From: Desulfosporosinus sp.
Lineage (GTDB): Bacteria; Bacillota; Desulfitobacteriia; Desulfitobacteriales; Desulfitobacteriaceae
Length of the DNA stretch: 35,277 bases
Direction: 5' to 3'
Assembly: GCA_031292095.1 (NCBI GenBank)
Contig: JARLHU010000134.1
Coordinates: 1 to 35,277 of the forward strand
Shown here: piece by piece, positions 15,603 to 24,220 of the stretch
Layout: every line of letters begins with the position of its first letter
How positions within the stretch are numbered: the first letter of the stretch is position 1
Translations under genes and position numbers: made by a program
Notes under the pieces: generated by a model
What the model was told of the DNA's origin: nothing
What the model saw: the letters and a program-made list of their open reading frames with translations, nothing else
The model's database searches: none

Positions 15603-15625
15603 ATTATACCATTTTATGGTATAAT
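15603..15625. promoter_or_regulatory. Perfect palindrome upstream of the TA-like pair
   Basis: ATTATACCAT and ATGGTATAAT form 10-bp perfect arms around TTT. Each arm contains a TATAAT-like -10 on one strand. It lies about 50 nt upstream of the PIN gene, as expected for an autoregulatory operator. Confidence 0.55.
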
Positions 15626-15679
15626 ATCATAGCGAATCAAGCAGTAACATTTCAGCAACTTTTTTGTTCTACTATCAGA

Positions 15680-15706
15680 GAAAGAGGAGCAATCATTGCT
15701 CCTCTT
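15680..15706 (-). terminator. Terminator of the cobalamin operon, overlapping the cobD stop
   Basis: A 12-bp stem (15682-15693 with 15695-15706) followed on the minus strand by TTTCT. The TGA stop of cobD (15693-15695) lies exactly at the apex, so the last codons form one arm. Confidence 0.75.
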
Positions 15707-16844
15707 GAAAATAGAAAGTTTTCAACCCCTCAATTAGCTTTTGCATGACGAAAATATCTTTAATCGCCACACGAATGAAATCACCCGGAAGACCGGTAAA
15801 GCTGGCACAATCTCGCACCAGAATCCCAAGGCGTCCCAAATGTTGGATCAAGTCTTGGGATGAATGGTTCAAGATCTCGATCAAAGCAAAATTAACAGAG
15901 GTTGGGCAAAGACGAAGATTTGAGAAATCACAGAGTGCAAATTCTTTGTAGAAATAGGACCTGCTCTCCGCCAATTTTGCTCGAACCTCCTCCGAATACC
16001 TCAAGTCCTGAAGTGCTGCGATTCCGGCATGTTGAGCCAGAACATTCACAGACCAAGGATCGCGGTAGTGCTCGAAGAGCGCCAGCAAAGATTCATGCGC
16101 AAAGACAGTACCCAAACGCAACCCTGGTAAACTGTAAAACTTGGTTAAAGAGTATAAAACAATAAGGTGATCGTTGGCCTCTAAATAATTACGAGTGGAT
16201 TGGCGTGACTCATCCGGTAGAAAATCCAAGAAAGACTCATCGAACAGAATTCGACAGCCTAATTCTTTGGTTAAGCGTAGAATTCGTTCAAAAGTGTCTT
16301 TTTCAAGGATACTTCCTGTCGGATTATGGGGGGAACACAGAAACAGTAAGTCACAACCTGCGAGGAGTTCCCGCCAGATCCGATCTACTCTCATGTCTCT
16401 TTCGGTTTCAGATTCGGGTCCTCTAGCGGATTTATCGGATGCGCTTGCTCCGTCTATTTGATTAAACTTCGCCCAACCTTCCGAGCCCAGTGGGATATAA
16501 CACACTTCAGACCCTACCGCACGCGCGGCTCGTTCATATTCACTAAACGTGGGAACTGGAATCGCTACTTTTTTAGGTTTTAAAGCTTGCACGATCGTGA
16601 AAATTAATTCACCAGCCCCGTTCCCTACCATGATTGATTCGACAGGAAGTCCCAGATGGCTGGAAAGCGTCTTTCTTAAGTCCAGGCTCTCAGGATCTGG
16701 GTAATGCACAATATCAGCCATTCCTTGTTGCAAGGACGTCCAAATTCCTGGCGGCGGTCCAAAAGGATTGATATTTGCGGAAAGGTCAATAAAGGAAGCC
16801 AAGCCATACAATTCTTGGGCGCGTCTAAGATTTCCACCGTGCAT
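15693..16844 (-). CDS. cobD: L-threonine-O-3-phosphate decarboxylase
   Basis: 383 residues starting MHGGNLRRAQELYGL, the usual start of CobD. The fold is that of a PLP aminotransferase: LSANINPFGPP near the start, VGNGAGELIF, FLCSPHNPTGS, and the PLP lysine in LYSLTKFYSLPGLRLG. CobD converts threonine phosphate to (R)-1-amino-2-propanol phosphate for attachment by CbiB. An ATG at 16859 is in frame, but the one at 16844 has GGGGTGA upstream, overlapping the previous stop. It is the last gene of the operon, directly after the threonine kinase that makes its substrate. Confidence 0.93.
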   Translation of the reverse strand: MHGGNLRRAQELYGLASFIDLSANINPFGPPPGIWTSLQQGMADIVHYPDPESLDLRKTLSSHLGLPVESIMVGNGAGELIFTIVQALKPKKVAIPVPTFSEYERAARAVGSEVCYIPLGSEGWAKFNQIDGASASDKSARGPESETERDMRVDRIWRELLAGCDLLFLCSPHNPTGSILEKDTFERILRLTKELGCRILFDESFLDFLPDESRQSTRNYLEANDHLIVLYSLTKFYSLPGLRLGTVFAHESLLALFEHYRDPWSVNVLAQHAGIAALQDLRYSEEVRAKLAESRSYFYKEFALCDFSNLRLCPTSVNFALIEILNHSSQDLIQHLGRLGILVRDCASFTGLPGDFIRVAIKDIFVMQKLIEGLKTFYFQEEQ

Positions 16845-16848
16845 AGTT

Positions 16849-17766
16849 TCACCCCGCATTTTCAGATGATTTTAGTTTTGTCGCCAAGATTCCCCCGCAA
16901 TGACTATTAAAGAGATCGAGGTACACCGGGCTAAACCGTTGCTGCGCTTCAAGTCGTAAGTTCTTGCGCATCTCCCTACCAGAAAAGCCGTCTTGTGGAA
17001 ATACACCAGCAAGCAGTGTACCGCTATGAGCAGTAACTACGCCAAGCCCCCCTTTTTGACGAACCCAGGCCAAGAAGGGCTCAAATAACGCTTTGGGATT
17101 TATCTCTAGATTACACTGGGCACTGATCGTGCTGGCCGCGGCCAATTTTTCTAAATCGGCTTGCTCTATTCCTTCACGGGCCAATCCATAAGCCCTCTCA
17201 ATTTCACCTTCATTGCCCCGATAGTGTTCTGCTAAACCAGGTCGGGCATTAAACGCCCTGGTGTCGATAGTTCCCCCCCAATCTAGGGCGAGAAACAGGG
17301 CAGGAACCGAAGACCCCAGCACGCGATGACTATGGCCAAGAACATGTTCTATCTCTGTAATGCCAGGGAACATCACGCTGTCGCTTGGTTCAATCCGTAA
17401 AGCAAAATGCGCCAAGCGCTCTGGAACGGGATCCTCTCCGAGGGCAATCAAAGTAGCCGCCGCCACGGCAGTAATGTCAGCCGTTGAACTCGCCATTCCT
17501 TTCCCTTCCGGAAGTTGCTGTATAAATTCCACCTTGCCGCTCAAGGTTGGTAGACCAAGGCTCTCTTTGAGCAATTGCAAGACTTGGAGAGCTTTTGTTT
17601 TACCCAGTGGAAGATCCCAGCCTGTGGCGTCGAAGTTCAACGTCACCCTAGCCTCAGAAAATCGGTCAATGGGACAATCCACCAGAAATGGAACTCCTCG
17701 GCGAGCCCCTTGTACCCATTCTCCACATGTTCCCGGACACCGGGCCAACCCAACAGCGAAATCCAT
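16849..17766 (-). CDS. pduX: L-threonine kinase, PduX-like (GHMP family)
   Basis: 305 residues. It starts MDFAVGLARCPGTCGEWVQG and has the GHMP ATP-binding motif LPEGKGMASSTADITA. PduX phosphorylates L-threonine for the aminopropanol arm of B12. The assignment rests on the GHMP motif, the CGEWVQG start shared with PduX proteins, and its place between cobO and cobD. Its ATG overlaps the last base of the preceding stop (TAATG), indicating coupling. Nothing looks damaged. Confidence 0.88.
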   Translation of the reverse strand: MDFAVGLARCPGTCGEWVQGARRGVPFLVDCPIDRFSEARVTLNFDATGWDLPLGKTKALQVLQLLKESLGLPTLSGKVEFIQQLPEGKGMASSTADITAVAAATLIALGEDPVPERLAHFALRIEPSDSVMFPGITEIEHVLGHSHRVLGSSVPALFLALDWGGTIDTRAFNARPGLAEHYRGNEGEIERAYGLAREGIEQADLEKLAAASTISAQCNLEINPKALFEPFLAWVRQKGGLGVVTAHSGTLLAGVFPQDGFSGREMRKNLRLEAQQRFSPVYLDLFNSHCGGILATKLKSSENAG

Positions 17767-18323
17767 TAATATTCAATCCCCCTACGACTGTTAACCCCTT
17801 TAGCAAAAGGATGTTTGAGCAAGTTTAATTCCCACCAATTGTCCACCAAAGGTTCTAAGGTTTCAGGCATCCCACGACCCGTAAGAATCCAGTGCAGGGA
17901 AGAACTTCTCAACATGAGTTCTCTCAAGGGATCTACGCTCAGGAAACCACGGTTTAGCGCGTGGCTTACTTCATCCAAAATAATAACTTGATAAGTGTTG
18001 GCCTCAACCTCGCCCACTACGAAGTCAAAGGCCTGTTGCACTAACTCTAGAGCGATCTCCGGATTGCGGTTTTGCCGAAAACATTCTCCACACCCGGTAC
18101 AGTGTTTCAGACCAGTACGAATCATCCCTGACCAACGACAGCCCACTCCAAATTGGAGGATAGGAATCCCTAAACGGCTAAGACCGATTAGTTCTCCACT
18201 GTAAGTACTCCCTTTGAGGAATTGTACCATCAGAACTCGTTGCCCTTTCGATTGAGCCAAAACGGCTGCGCCGATGGCTGACGTTGTCTTTCCTTTGCCC
18301 TGACCGGTATAAACTGTAATCAT
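17766..18323 (-). CDS. cobO: Corrinoid adenosyltransferase, CobA/CobO/BtuR type
   Basis: 185 residues starting MITVYTGQGKGKTTSAIGAA, with the P-loop GQGKGKTT of this family and the downstream FLKGSTYSGEL and VIILDEVSHALNRG motifs. It adenosylates Co(I) corrinoid using ATP. An insertion with four cysteines (GCRWSGMIRTGLKHCTGCGE, then CFRQNRN) could bind iron-sulfur or zinc; this is not universal in the family. The ATG overlaps the cbiA stop as ATGA. Length is normal. Confidence 0.93.
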   Translation of the reverse strand: MITVYTGQGKGKTTSAIGAAVLAQSKGQRVLMVQFLKGSTYSGELIGLSRLGIPILQFGVGCRWSGMIRTGLKHCTGCGECFRQNRNPEIALELVQQAFDFVVGEVEANTYQVIILDEVSHALNRGFLSVDPLRELMLRSSSLHWILTGRGMPETLEPLVDNWWELNLLKHPFAKGVNSRRGIEY

Positions 18324-19744
18324 AACTTAATTTCCTTAGCAGGTGATTTAAACCAGTGTTCCAGTAACTCCTGGTGTCCCGAAAAATGAAGGTGAAGGTA
18401 GGAGGCGACAATATTATCCCGAGCATACCCCTCCATTCGATCGGCTTGATCCCCTCTGAACAATTCGTAAGCTGCAGGAAACTCTTGAGTATAGGTCACA
18501 CGCGAATAATGAAATTCATGCCCTTGAACGGTTGTGCCACGAGGACCTAAAAAATTGTCCTCACGAAAAACTCCCCGTCGATAGCCTATACCCTGTAGGC
18601 GTTTGGTCATTTCGGCCTGCATGGGAATGAGACCAGCCAAGGCGATTTCTCTACCTTCAAAATCTGTGATGGAGCGTCCAAGGTACATGTACCCTCCACA
18701 TTCAGCATAGATCGGTTTGCCACTCGCCGCATAGGCGCGCAGTGAGTCTAAGAAGGTATGGTTTTCACTCAAACGGTTCAGATGAAGCTCTGGAAACCCA
18801 CCGCCTAAGAAAATACCGTCTAGATCCTGGGGGAGGGCAGGGTCGTGCAAAGGGCTAAACGGTACAATTATAAAATTCAAGCGTTCTGCAAGGTCTAAAG
18901 CATCTTGGTAGTAAAAAAGGAACGCTTCATCCATCGCCAAGCCTAAACGGAAATTTTCATGAGTGACCGGTCTAGTAGAAAGAAGACCAGTGTTTGTGCC
19001 CGAACTCAGAACAGAACGCGTGCTAGTTTTCGTTTCTAAAAAGGTAGCTTCATCAAGATCAGGTGCGCCCAGCATAATACTTTCAACTAGCTCCAAATCG
19101 ATGTGTTTGGTTATTAACTCTGAAAGCGTTTCGATGAAGCCTTCTAAGAGTCCACTCTCCCCCACGGGAACCAATCCTAAGTGCCGCTCGGGAAGATGTA
19201 AGGCCCCTTCTTTCGGCAGAACTCCGAGGACTGGAATCTGGAGATCACTAAGGGCTTCTCTCAGTATTTTTTCTTGAGCTAAAGATTTTACCCGGTTAAG
19301 TATTACCCCTTGCAGGTTTACTTCAGGGTCAAAGGTATTGAAGCCGTGCACTAAGGCCGCCACGCTGCGAGACATCGAAGAGGCATCGACAATGAGGACA
19401 ATGGGAGCTTGAAGAAGTTTAGCCACATCAGCCGTACTTCCAAAACCTGCTGTTCCGCTCATGCCATCAAACAGGCCCATTACTCCTTCAATCACCGCCC
19501 AACGTTCCCTAGAACTTTGAGCAAAGACGGAAGGGAGATGCTCACCCAACAACCAGCGGTCAAGATTGCGAGAAGCTACCCCCGTGGCTGCCGCATGATA
19601 ACTAGGATCTATGTAATCTGGACCGACCTTGTACCCTTGGATTGGCCGCTCGCGCTTTTTCAAAGCCGCCATCAAACCAGTAGCAAGGGTTGTTTTACCC
19701 ACTCCGCTATGTGTTCCCGCTAAGACAATCCGAGGAATTTTCAT
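18320..19744 (-). CDS. cbiA: Cobyrinate a,c-diamide synthase
   Basis: 474 residues from MKIPRIVLAGTHSGVGKTTL, with the N-terminal P-loop ATPase domain and a C-terminal class I glutamine amidotransferase domain (IYAECGGYMYLG holds the nucleophile Cys; the His is in HEFHYSRV). It amidates the a and c side chains of cobyrinate using glutamine and ATP. The frame extends upstream to an ATG at 19801 (MPKAFLHYPKG), but homologues begin near MKIPRI. No clear ribosome site precedes 19744, which is instead close to a strongly folded leader at 19752-19815. The start is therefore uncertain. It is separated from cbiB by about 160 nt, the widest gap of the operon. Confidence 0.92.
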   Translation of the reverse strand: MKIPRIVLAGTHSGVGKTTLATGLMAALKKRERPIQGYKVGPDYIDPSYHAAATGVASRNLDRWLLGEHLPSVFAQSSRERWAVIEGVMGLFDGMSGTAGFGSTADVAKLLQAPIVLIVDASSMSRSVAALVHGFNTFDPEVNLQGVILNRVKSLAQEKILREALSDLQIPVLGVLPKEGALHLPERHLGLVPVGESGLLEGFIETLSELITKHIDLELVESIMLGAPDLDEATFLETKTSTRSVLSSGTNTGLLSTRPVTHENFRLGLAMDEAFLFYYQDALDLAERLNFIIVPFSPLHDPALPQDLDGIFLGGGFPELHLNRLSENHTFLDSLRAYAASGKPIYAECGGYMYLGRSITDFEGREIALAGLIPMQAEMTKRLQGIGYRRGVFREDNFLGPRGTTVQGHEFHYSRVTYTQEFPAAYELFRGDQADRMEGYARDNIVASYLHLHFSGHQELLEHWFKSPAKEIKL

Positions 19745-19751
19745 AATGGCT

Positions 19752-19815
19752 TGGCAGGAAAGCACTATCCCTTTTGGGTAGTGGAGGAATGCCTTAGGCA
19801 TACCCTAACCTGCCA
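19752..19815 (-). promoter_or_regulatory. Three-way-junction-like leader before cbiA
   Basis: A 7-bp outer stem (19752-19758, TGGCAGG, with 19809-19815, CCTGCCA) encloses two hairpins: CACTA..CCC/GGG..TAGTG with a TTTT loop (19763-19783) and ATGCC/GGCAT with a TTA loop (19789-19801), written as on the plus strand. It ends 7 nt before the likely cbiA ATG, which lacks a ribosome site. No known riboswitch consensus was recognised. Confidence 0.5.
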
Positions 19816-19905
19816 CCCTCCTCTCAGTTAATAGACTTTTTCTTCTCAATTAATTTGAAAGATTTGAATCGAACAACGAACATCGAGTATGCACAAACCA
19901 CGAAT

Positions 19906-20865
19906 TCACCTTATGTAAGCTAGCAAAAGTGCTGGTAAAAGGGATAACCAAGTCGCCGTTCGAACCAGAATTCGGCAATGCACTATATCTGTGGCGTTCA
20001 CGGGATGAAGGGCATCTCCCATTTCCGCCCGATGATGAGACTTGCCATGATAGATATTAACCCCACCAAGACGAATCCCCAATAAGCCAGCCACAACACT
20101 TTCCGGGTTTCCGCCGTTTGGACTCGGATGACCTGCGGCATCTCGTTTCCACATCCGATAGGCATGGCGTACTGGCATTCGCCTTAACCAGCCTGCTAGA
20201 AGTAAGATGGGGACTGATAACCGGGCCGGAACGAAATTAGCCCAATCGTCCGTTCGGGCAGAGAACCAACCGAACTCTTCATACCGTTCGTTCCGGTAAC
20301 CAACCATCGAATCCAGGGTGCTAATCGCTTTGAAGGCCATTGCTAAAGGAGCCCCGCCAAGGGCGGCATAAAAAAGCGGCGACAAAATCCCATCGACGAA
20401 GTTTTCAGCGAGTGTTTCGACTGTACCTCGTACAACCTCCCCAACGGACAGATTCTCCGTGTCACGGCTAACCAACCAGGAAAGTCGTTGCCTAGCCTCG
20501 TTCAAATCACCGCGTTCTAAAGGGCCGATTACACTTTGCCCCGCATCTAACAGGGATATACCCGACAAATAAGTCAAAATAAAATACCCACTCACTCCCA
20601 AGCCGAATATGGGATGAATTGCCTTCGCTCCCCAAACTATAGCCCAGGCGAGCAGATAACTTCCGCCGACTACTAGGCAAGTTAAGAGAACTCCACGCTG
20701 GCGGCGTGCCTTAGGAGACCCTAGATTAAGATGGCGCTCCAATAAGGTAATGACATTCCCAATTCCCACGACTGGGTGGGGCCAATTGCGCGGGTCCCCT
20801 ATTATTTGGTCTAGGAGAAACCCAATCAGAACAGCAAACGTGATGAAACTAATTAACGGCATCAT
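19906..20865 (-). CDS. cbiB: Adenosylcobinamide-phosphate synthase
   Basis: 319 residues, hydrophobic with several membrane segments. It has the family start GFLLDQIIGDPRNWPHPVVG, the ETLAENFVDGILSPLFYAALGG block and STLDSMVGYRNERYEEFGWF. CbiB joins aminopropanol (phosphate) to adenosylcobyric acid at the membrane. The ATG at 20865 (or the next one at 20862) overlaps cbiP by 17 nt. The ribosome site is weak, consistent with coupling. Confidence 0.96.
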   Translation of the reverse strand: MMPLISFITFAVLIGFLLDQIIGDPRNWPHPVVGIGNVITLLERHLNLGSPKARRQRGVLLTCLVVGGSYLLAWAIVWGAKAIHPIFGLGVSGYFILTYLSGISLLDAGQSVIGPLERGDLNEARQRLSWLVSRDTENLSVGEVVRGTVETLAENFVDGILSPLFYAALGGAPLAMAFKAISTLDSMVGYRNERYEEFGWFSARTDDWANFVPARLSVPILLLAGWLRRMPVRHAYRMWKRDAAGHPSPNGGNPESVVAGLLGIRLGGVNIYHGKSHHRAEMGDALHPVNATDIVHCRILVRTATWLSLLPALLLAYIR

Positions 20866-22432
20866 TTACACTCGCCGCATCCCGAGGAATCGCTGCTGCA
20901 TCTAACTCCATAATAGTCCGAATACGCTCGATATCACAATTTTGCCGCACCAAATCTGCCAATTCATTAAATGCTGACTCACGAAGAGCTGCTTGCGACA
21001 GTGACGGTCCAACGGGTCGACTGCACCCTCTGCGCTGCCATAGCCAGACCAAAAGTGCTGTTCGTAAACTGTCATTATCAAAAATCCCATGTAAATAGGT
21101 TCCATATGAGTTACCTGCTTGCAAGCCATCGGCATAGGACACTCCGTTCGAGGTCAAATTAAAAAGCGGTGCCTGTCCTTCATCCATTGTGGATCGCCCC
21201 ATATGAATCTCATAGCCAACGACCGTTTCTCCAGTGCAAGCTTTAAAAAAGTCTTGATTGGCAAGAATCGTCCCCGTACTCTGGACGGTATGTTTCTGCG
21301 GATAAAATTCCGTCACCATCGGCAGAATCCCCAGCCCTAAAACCTCTTCCAATTCGGACTCCGTATGCAGCGGATCCATCACCGAACGTCCCATCATTTG
21401 GTACCCACCGCAGATACCAATCAGCGGAACGTTATCTTCAGTGAGTTTAGAAATCTGCTGCCCTAAACCGCTCTTATGAAGGAAATGCAAATCGGCTAGA
21501 GTATTTTTACTGCCTGGAAGAATAATGAGGTCGGGTTTGCCCAGATTCCCTATTTCGGTGACATAGCGCACTGAGACATCAGGTTCGTCTTGCAGTGCAT
21601 CAAAATCCGTAAAATTAGAAATATATGGGAATCGAATCACTGCAATGTCTAGTTGATCGGAGAGTGAAACCGAGGGCATCTCAGAAGACTCATTCAAGGC
21701 GACGGAATCTTCATCCGGAATACGGATTTTAAAATAAGGGACAACCCCAACCACTGGGATTCCAGTTCTCTCCTCGATGAAATCTAACGCAGGTTGAAGC
21801 AGCGCTAGTTCGCCGCGAAATTTATTAAAGATGATGCCTTTAATCATCGCTCGTTCATTGGGTTCCACTAATTCCAAGGTCCCTACAACAGAGGCCAAGG
21901 CGCCGCCCCGATCAATGTCAGCTACAAGTAAGACTGGAGAATTGGCCTCCAGGGCTACGCGCATGTTAACAATATCATTTGATTTAAGATTAACTTCTGC
22001 GGGGCTCCCAGCCCCTTCAATAACTACGATCTCATATTCGTCCAGGAGCGAGTGGAGGGCATCTTGAACAAACGGCCAGGTCATTCTCTGATATTCTCCG
22101 TGGTAACGCAGGGCTGTCACGTTCCCCTGCGACACACCCATAATGACGACTTGAGAACCGCTTGGTCCACTGGGTTTGAGCAATATAGGGTTCATTCGAA
22201 CATCAGGCTCAACCCCAGCGGCTTGGGCTTGAACCACCTGTGCCCTCCCCATCTCTCCGCCAGTTGCTGTCACAAAGGAGTTAAGAGCCATATTCTGCGC
22301 TTTAAAAGGACTCACCAGATACCCTTCCTGATAAAAAATCCGGCAAAAAGCAGCGGCCAGTACACTTTTCCCAACGCTTGAAGAGGTCCCCTGGATCATG
22401 AGTCTTGCTGACATTTTTTTTTCAGAAGACAT
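20849..22432 (-). CDS. cbiP: Adenosylcobyric acid synthase
   Basis: 527 residues. The N-terminal P-loop domain starts SARLMIQGTSSSVGKSVLAA, with FKAQNMALNSFVT; the C-terminal amidotransferase domain has LIGICGGYQMMGR with its Cys, and GTYLHGIFDN with its His. It amidates the b, d, e and g side chains. A GTG at 22441 is in frame, but the ATG at 22432 has GAGGGTGA at proper distance. cbiC ends 32 nt upstream. Confidence 0.96.
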   Translation of the reverse strand: MSSEKKMSARLMIQGTSSSVGKSVLAAAFCRIFYQEGYLVSPFKAQNMALNSFVTATGGEMGRAQVVQAQAAGVEPDVRMNPILLKPSGPSGSQVVIMGVSQGNVTALRYHGEYQRMTWPFVQDALHSLLDEYEIVVIEGAGSPAEVNLKSNDIVNMRVALEANSPVLLVADIDRGGALASVVGTLELVEPNERAMIKGIIFNKFRGELALLQPALDFIEERTGIPVVGVVPYFKIRIPDEDSVALNESSEMPSVSLSDQLDIAVIRFPYISNFTDFDALQDEPDVSVRYVTEIGNLGKPDLIILPGSKNTLADLHFLHKSGLGQQISKLTEDNVPLIGICGGYQMMGRSVMDPLHTESELEEVLGLGILPMVTEFYPQKHTVQSTGTILANQDFFKACTGETVVGYEIHMGRSTMDEGQAPLFNLTSNGVSYADGLQAGNSYGTYLHGIFDNDSLRTALLVWLWQRRGCSRPVGPSLSQAALRESAFNELADLVRQNCDIERIRTIMELDAAAIPRDAASVNDAVN

Positions 22433-22464
22433 GTATGTCACCCTCTTTATCGTAGTTTGATACC

Positions 22465-23097
22465 TTACAGTTGCTTTAGAACAGTATAAATTAAAGCGTT
22501 AACAACCGTCGCTGCGAGTGGGCTACCTCCCCGTGTCCCTAATACCGTAATCGAAGGGATTTCTTGGCGTTCCCAAAGAATATCCTTGGACTCTTTCGCC
22601 CCAACAAAACCGACGGGTATACCGATGATTAAGGCTGGACGAGTTTCTGGATTCTCGGCTAACCGTAAGACTTCGAGTAGAGCAGTTGGCGCGTTACCGA
22701 TGGCAATGACTGAGCCGCGCAGACTTTCCGGATGCATTCGAAAAGCTGTCATTGAGCGTGTGATCCCCCAGGCCTTGGCCTGTTCCGCAACTCCAGGGGC
22801 GTTGAGATAGCTTACCACAGTTCCACCTAGAGATTTAAGTTTTTCTTTGGAGATGCCTGCCCGGACCATTTCAACATCGGTAATGACGTTTGCGCCCTCT
22901 TTCAGAGCCTTGAGACCGCTAGCAATCGCTTGGGGATGAATTGCAATAACCTGCTCCAAGGAAGGATCCCCACTCGTATGAATTAATCGTTCCACAACCG
23001 GGTATTCATCCTCTGACCAAGGACGTGTTAGTCCGGTTCGTATAATGCGCATACTCTCCGTCTCGATTTGATTCGGCTCCAAGATAAATGATGTCAT
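22465..23097 (-). CDS. cbiC: Cobalt-precorrin-8 methylmutase
   Basis: 210 residues starting MTSFILEPNQIETESMRIIR. Family motifs include HTSGDPSLEQVI, TDVEMVRAGI, AIGNAPTALLEVL and IIGIPVGFVGAKESK. It moves a methyl group from C11 to C12 to form cobyrinate. The frame extends to a TTG at 23127, but the ATG at 23097 has an AAGGAGG site and overlaps the cbiX stop as ATGA. Confidence 0.96.
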   Translation of the reverse strand: MTSFILEPNQIETESMRIIRTGLTRPWSEDEYPVVERLIHTSGDPSLEQVIAIHPQAIASGLKALKEGANVITDVEMVRAGISKEKLKSLGGTVVSYLNAPGVAEQAKAWGITRSMTAFRMHPESLRGSVIAIGNAPTALLEVLRLAENPETRPALIIGIPVGFVGAKESKDILWERQEIPSITVLGTRGGSPLAATVVNALIYTVLKQL

Positions 23098-23462
23098 GCG
23101 CCCAGAGCCTCCTTGATGCGAACCCAAGCCAAATTGGCTATGCCGTCATCTGCTCCCAGTTCTTGGGTAAATGTGATTTCTACGTTTGGATGTTGTTCTC
23201 TAATTTCACGCAGCTCCTCGTGGATATCCACGGACACGTGGACTCCTCGAAATAGAAAGAGGGGCATTATAACAAGCTTTAAGGCTCCCTCATTAATTTT
23301 GGCCTCTACTACTTCGGGAAGACTGGGGTGATCATGCGCCATATAAGCAGGAGTTACTTTTTGTCCCATTAACAGACTCACTTTTTGAGCGACAACTAAT
23401 AGTCCTTGGTTTGCTTCGGCACGGCGGCTACCATGTCCTAAGAGAATGATCTCTGATTCCAT
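23094..23462 (-). CDS. cbiX: Sirohydrochlorin cobaltochelatase, short form
   Basis: 122 residues starting MESEIILLGHGSRRAEANQG, with the metal-binding His in LGHGSRR and a second in FLFRGVHVSVDI. The single-domain length matches the short CbiX type, which acts as a homodimer. It inserts Co2+ into sirohydrochlorin, the entry step of the anaerobic pathway. Placement in mid-operon after cbiJ, with a 25-nt overlap, is tight. The ribosome site is GGAG. Confidence 0.93.
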   Translation of the reverse strand: MESEIILLGHGSRRAEANQGLLVVAQKVSLLMGQKVTPAYMAHDHPSLPEVVEAKINEGALKLVIMPLFLFRGVHVSVDIHEELREIREQHPNVEITFTQELGADDGIANLAWVRIKEALGA

Positions 23463-24220
23463 AAAATCTCCTCCAAATGTTTAATAAATTGAGAAAGTGA
23501 CCGATCTTGGGCCTCCGTTAGCGGACGTTTTAGTATAACTAAAGGGATATCTAACCTGAGGCAAGCTTGGACCTTTTCGAGGGTTCCTCCCACTTTGCCA
23601 CTTTCTTTGGCTACGACGACCTCGATCTTTAATTGCTTGAACATCGCTTCATCCCATTCTTGGGAAAAAGGGCCCTGAGCAGCAATGATTTGATTGGGTT
23701 TGAACCCTAATAATTCACAGCGCGTTAATACCTCAGCTGTCGGCAAAACGCGAATATAAAGTGTTTTGTCTTTCAAAGCGGACAGGGATACCCATTCTGG
23801 CAACGCATTGCTCCCAGTTGTCAGCATAATCCGTTGCCCTCCCAGGTCGGCGGCAATTTGAGCAGCGGCTGGAATGTCCTCCGCCCAATGAATGAGGGGA
23901 TGGTCCTTTAGATCCAGTGGAGCACGTTGCCAACGGAGGTAGGGAAGGGATAGTTTTTCGCAAACTGTTTGGGCCATTGACTTCACCTGTACAGCGTAGG
24001 GATGGGTGGCATCCACAAGGGCCGCGAAGGCACCTCCTCCTAAAAGGTCGGCAAGACCCTGGGCATCCATTGCTCCTGAGCGAGTTTGAAGCCCCTGTTC
24101 TAGGGCCAAATCCGCACCGTAGGCGGTCAGAGTGGAAACTAAAATATCGTGGCCACGCTGTTTGAGGGCCTCCGCTAGTTCACGCCCATCCTCTGTTCCA
24201 GCCAAGACCAATAACCTCAC
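23438..24220 (-). CDS. cbiJ: Cobalt-precorrin-6A reductase
   Basis: 260 residues starting MRLLVLAGTEDGRELAEALK from a GTG. The family motifs are LAGTEDGRELA near the start, DATHPYAVQVKSMAQ and LTTGSNALPEW. It reduces cobalt-precorrin-6A with NAD(P)H. The GTG overlaps the cbiH stop as GTGA, and its own end overlaps cbiX by 25 nt. Confidence 0.94.
   Translation of the reverse strand: MRLLVLAGTEDGRELAEALKQRGHDILVSTLTAYGADLALEQGLQTRSGAMDAQGLADLLGGGAFAALVDATHPYAVQVKSMAQTVCEKLSLPYLRWQRAPLDLKDHPLIHWAEDIPAAAQIAADLGGQRIMLTTGSNALPEWVSLSALKDKTLYIRVLPTAEVLTRCELLGFKPNQIIAAQGPFSQEWDEAMFKQLKIEVVVAKESGKVGGTLEKVQACLRLDIPLVILKRPLTEAQDRSLSQFIKHLEEILWNQRSFS

Noticed and set aside
15030..15706. Two-repeat CRISPR array
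   Set aside because: The two identical blocks are terminator hairpins about 650 nt apart with genes between them, not spacers.
22441..22441. GTG at 22441 as cbiP start
   Set aside because: It lies inside the ribosome site of the better ATG at 22432.
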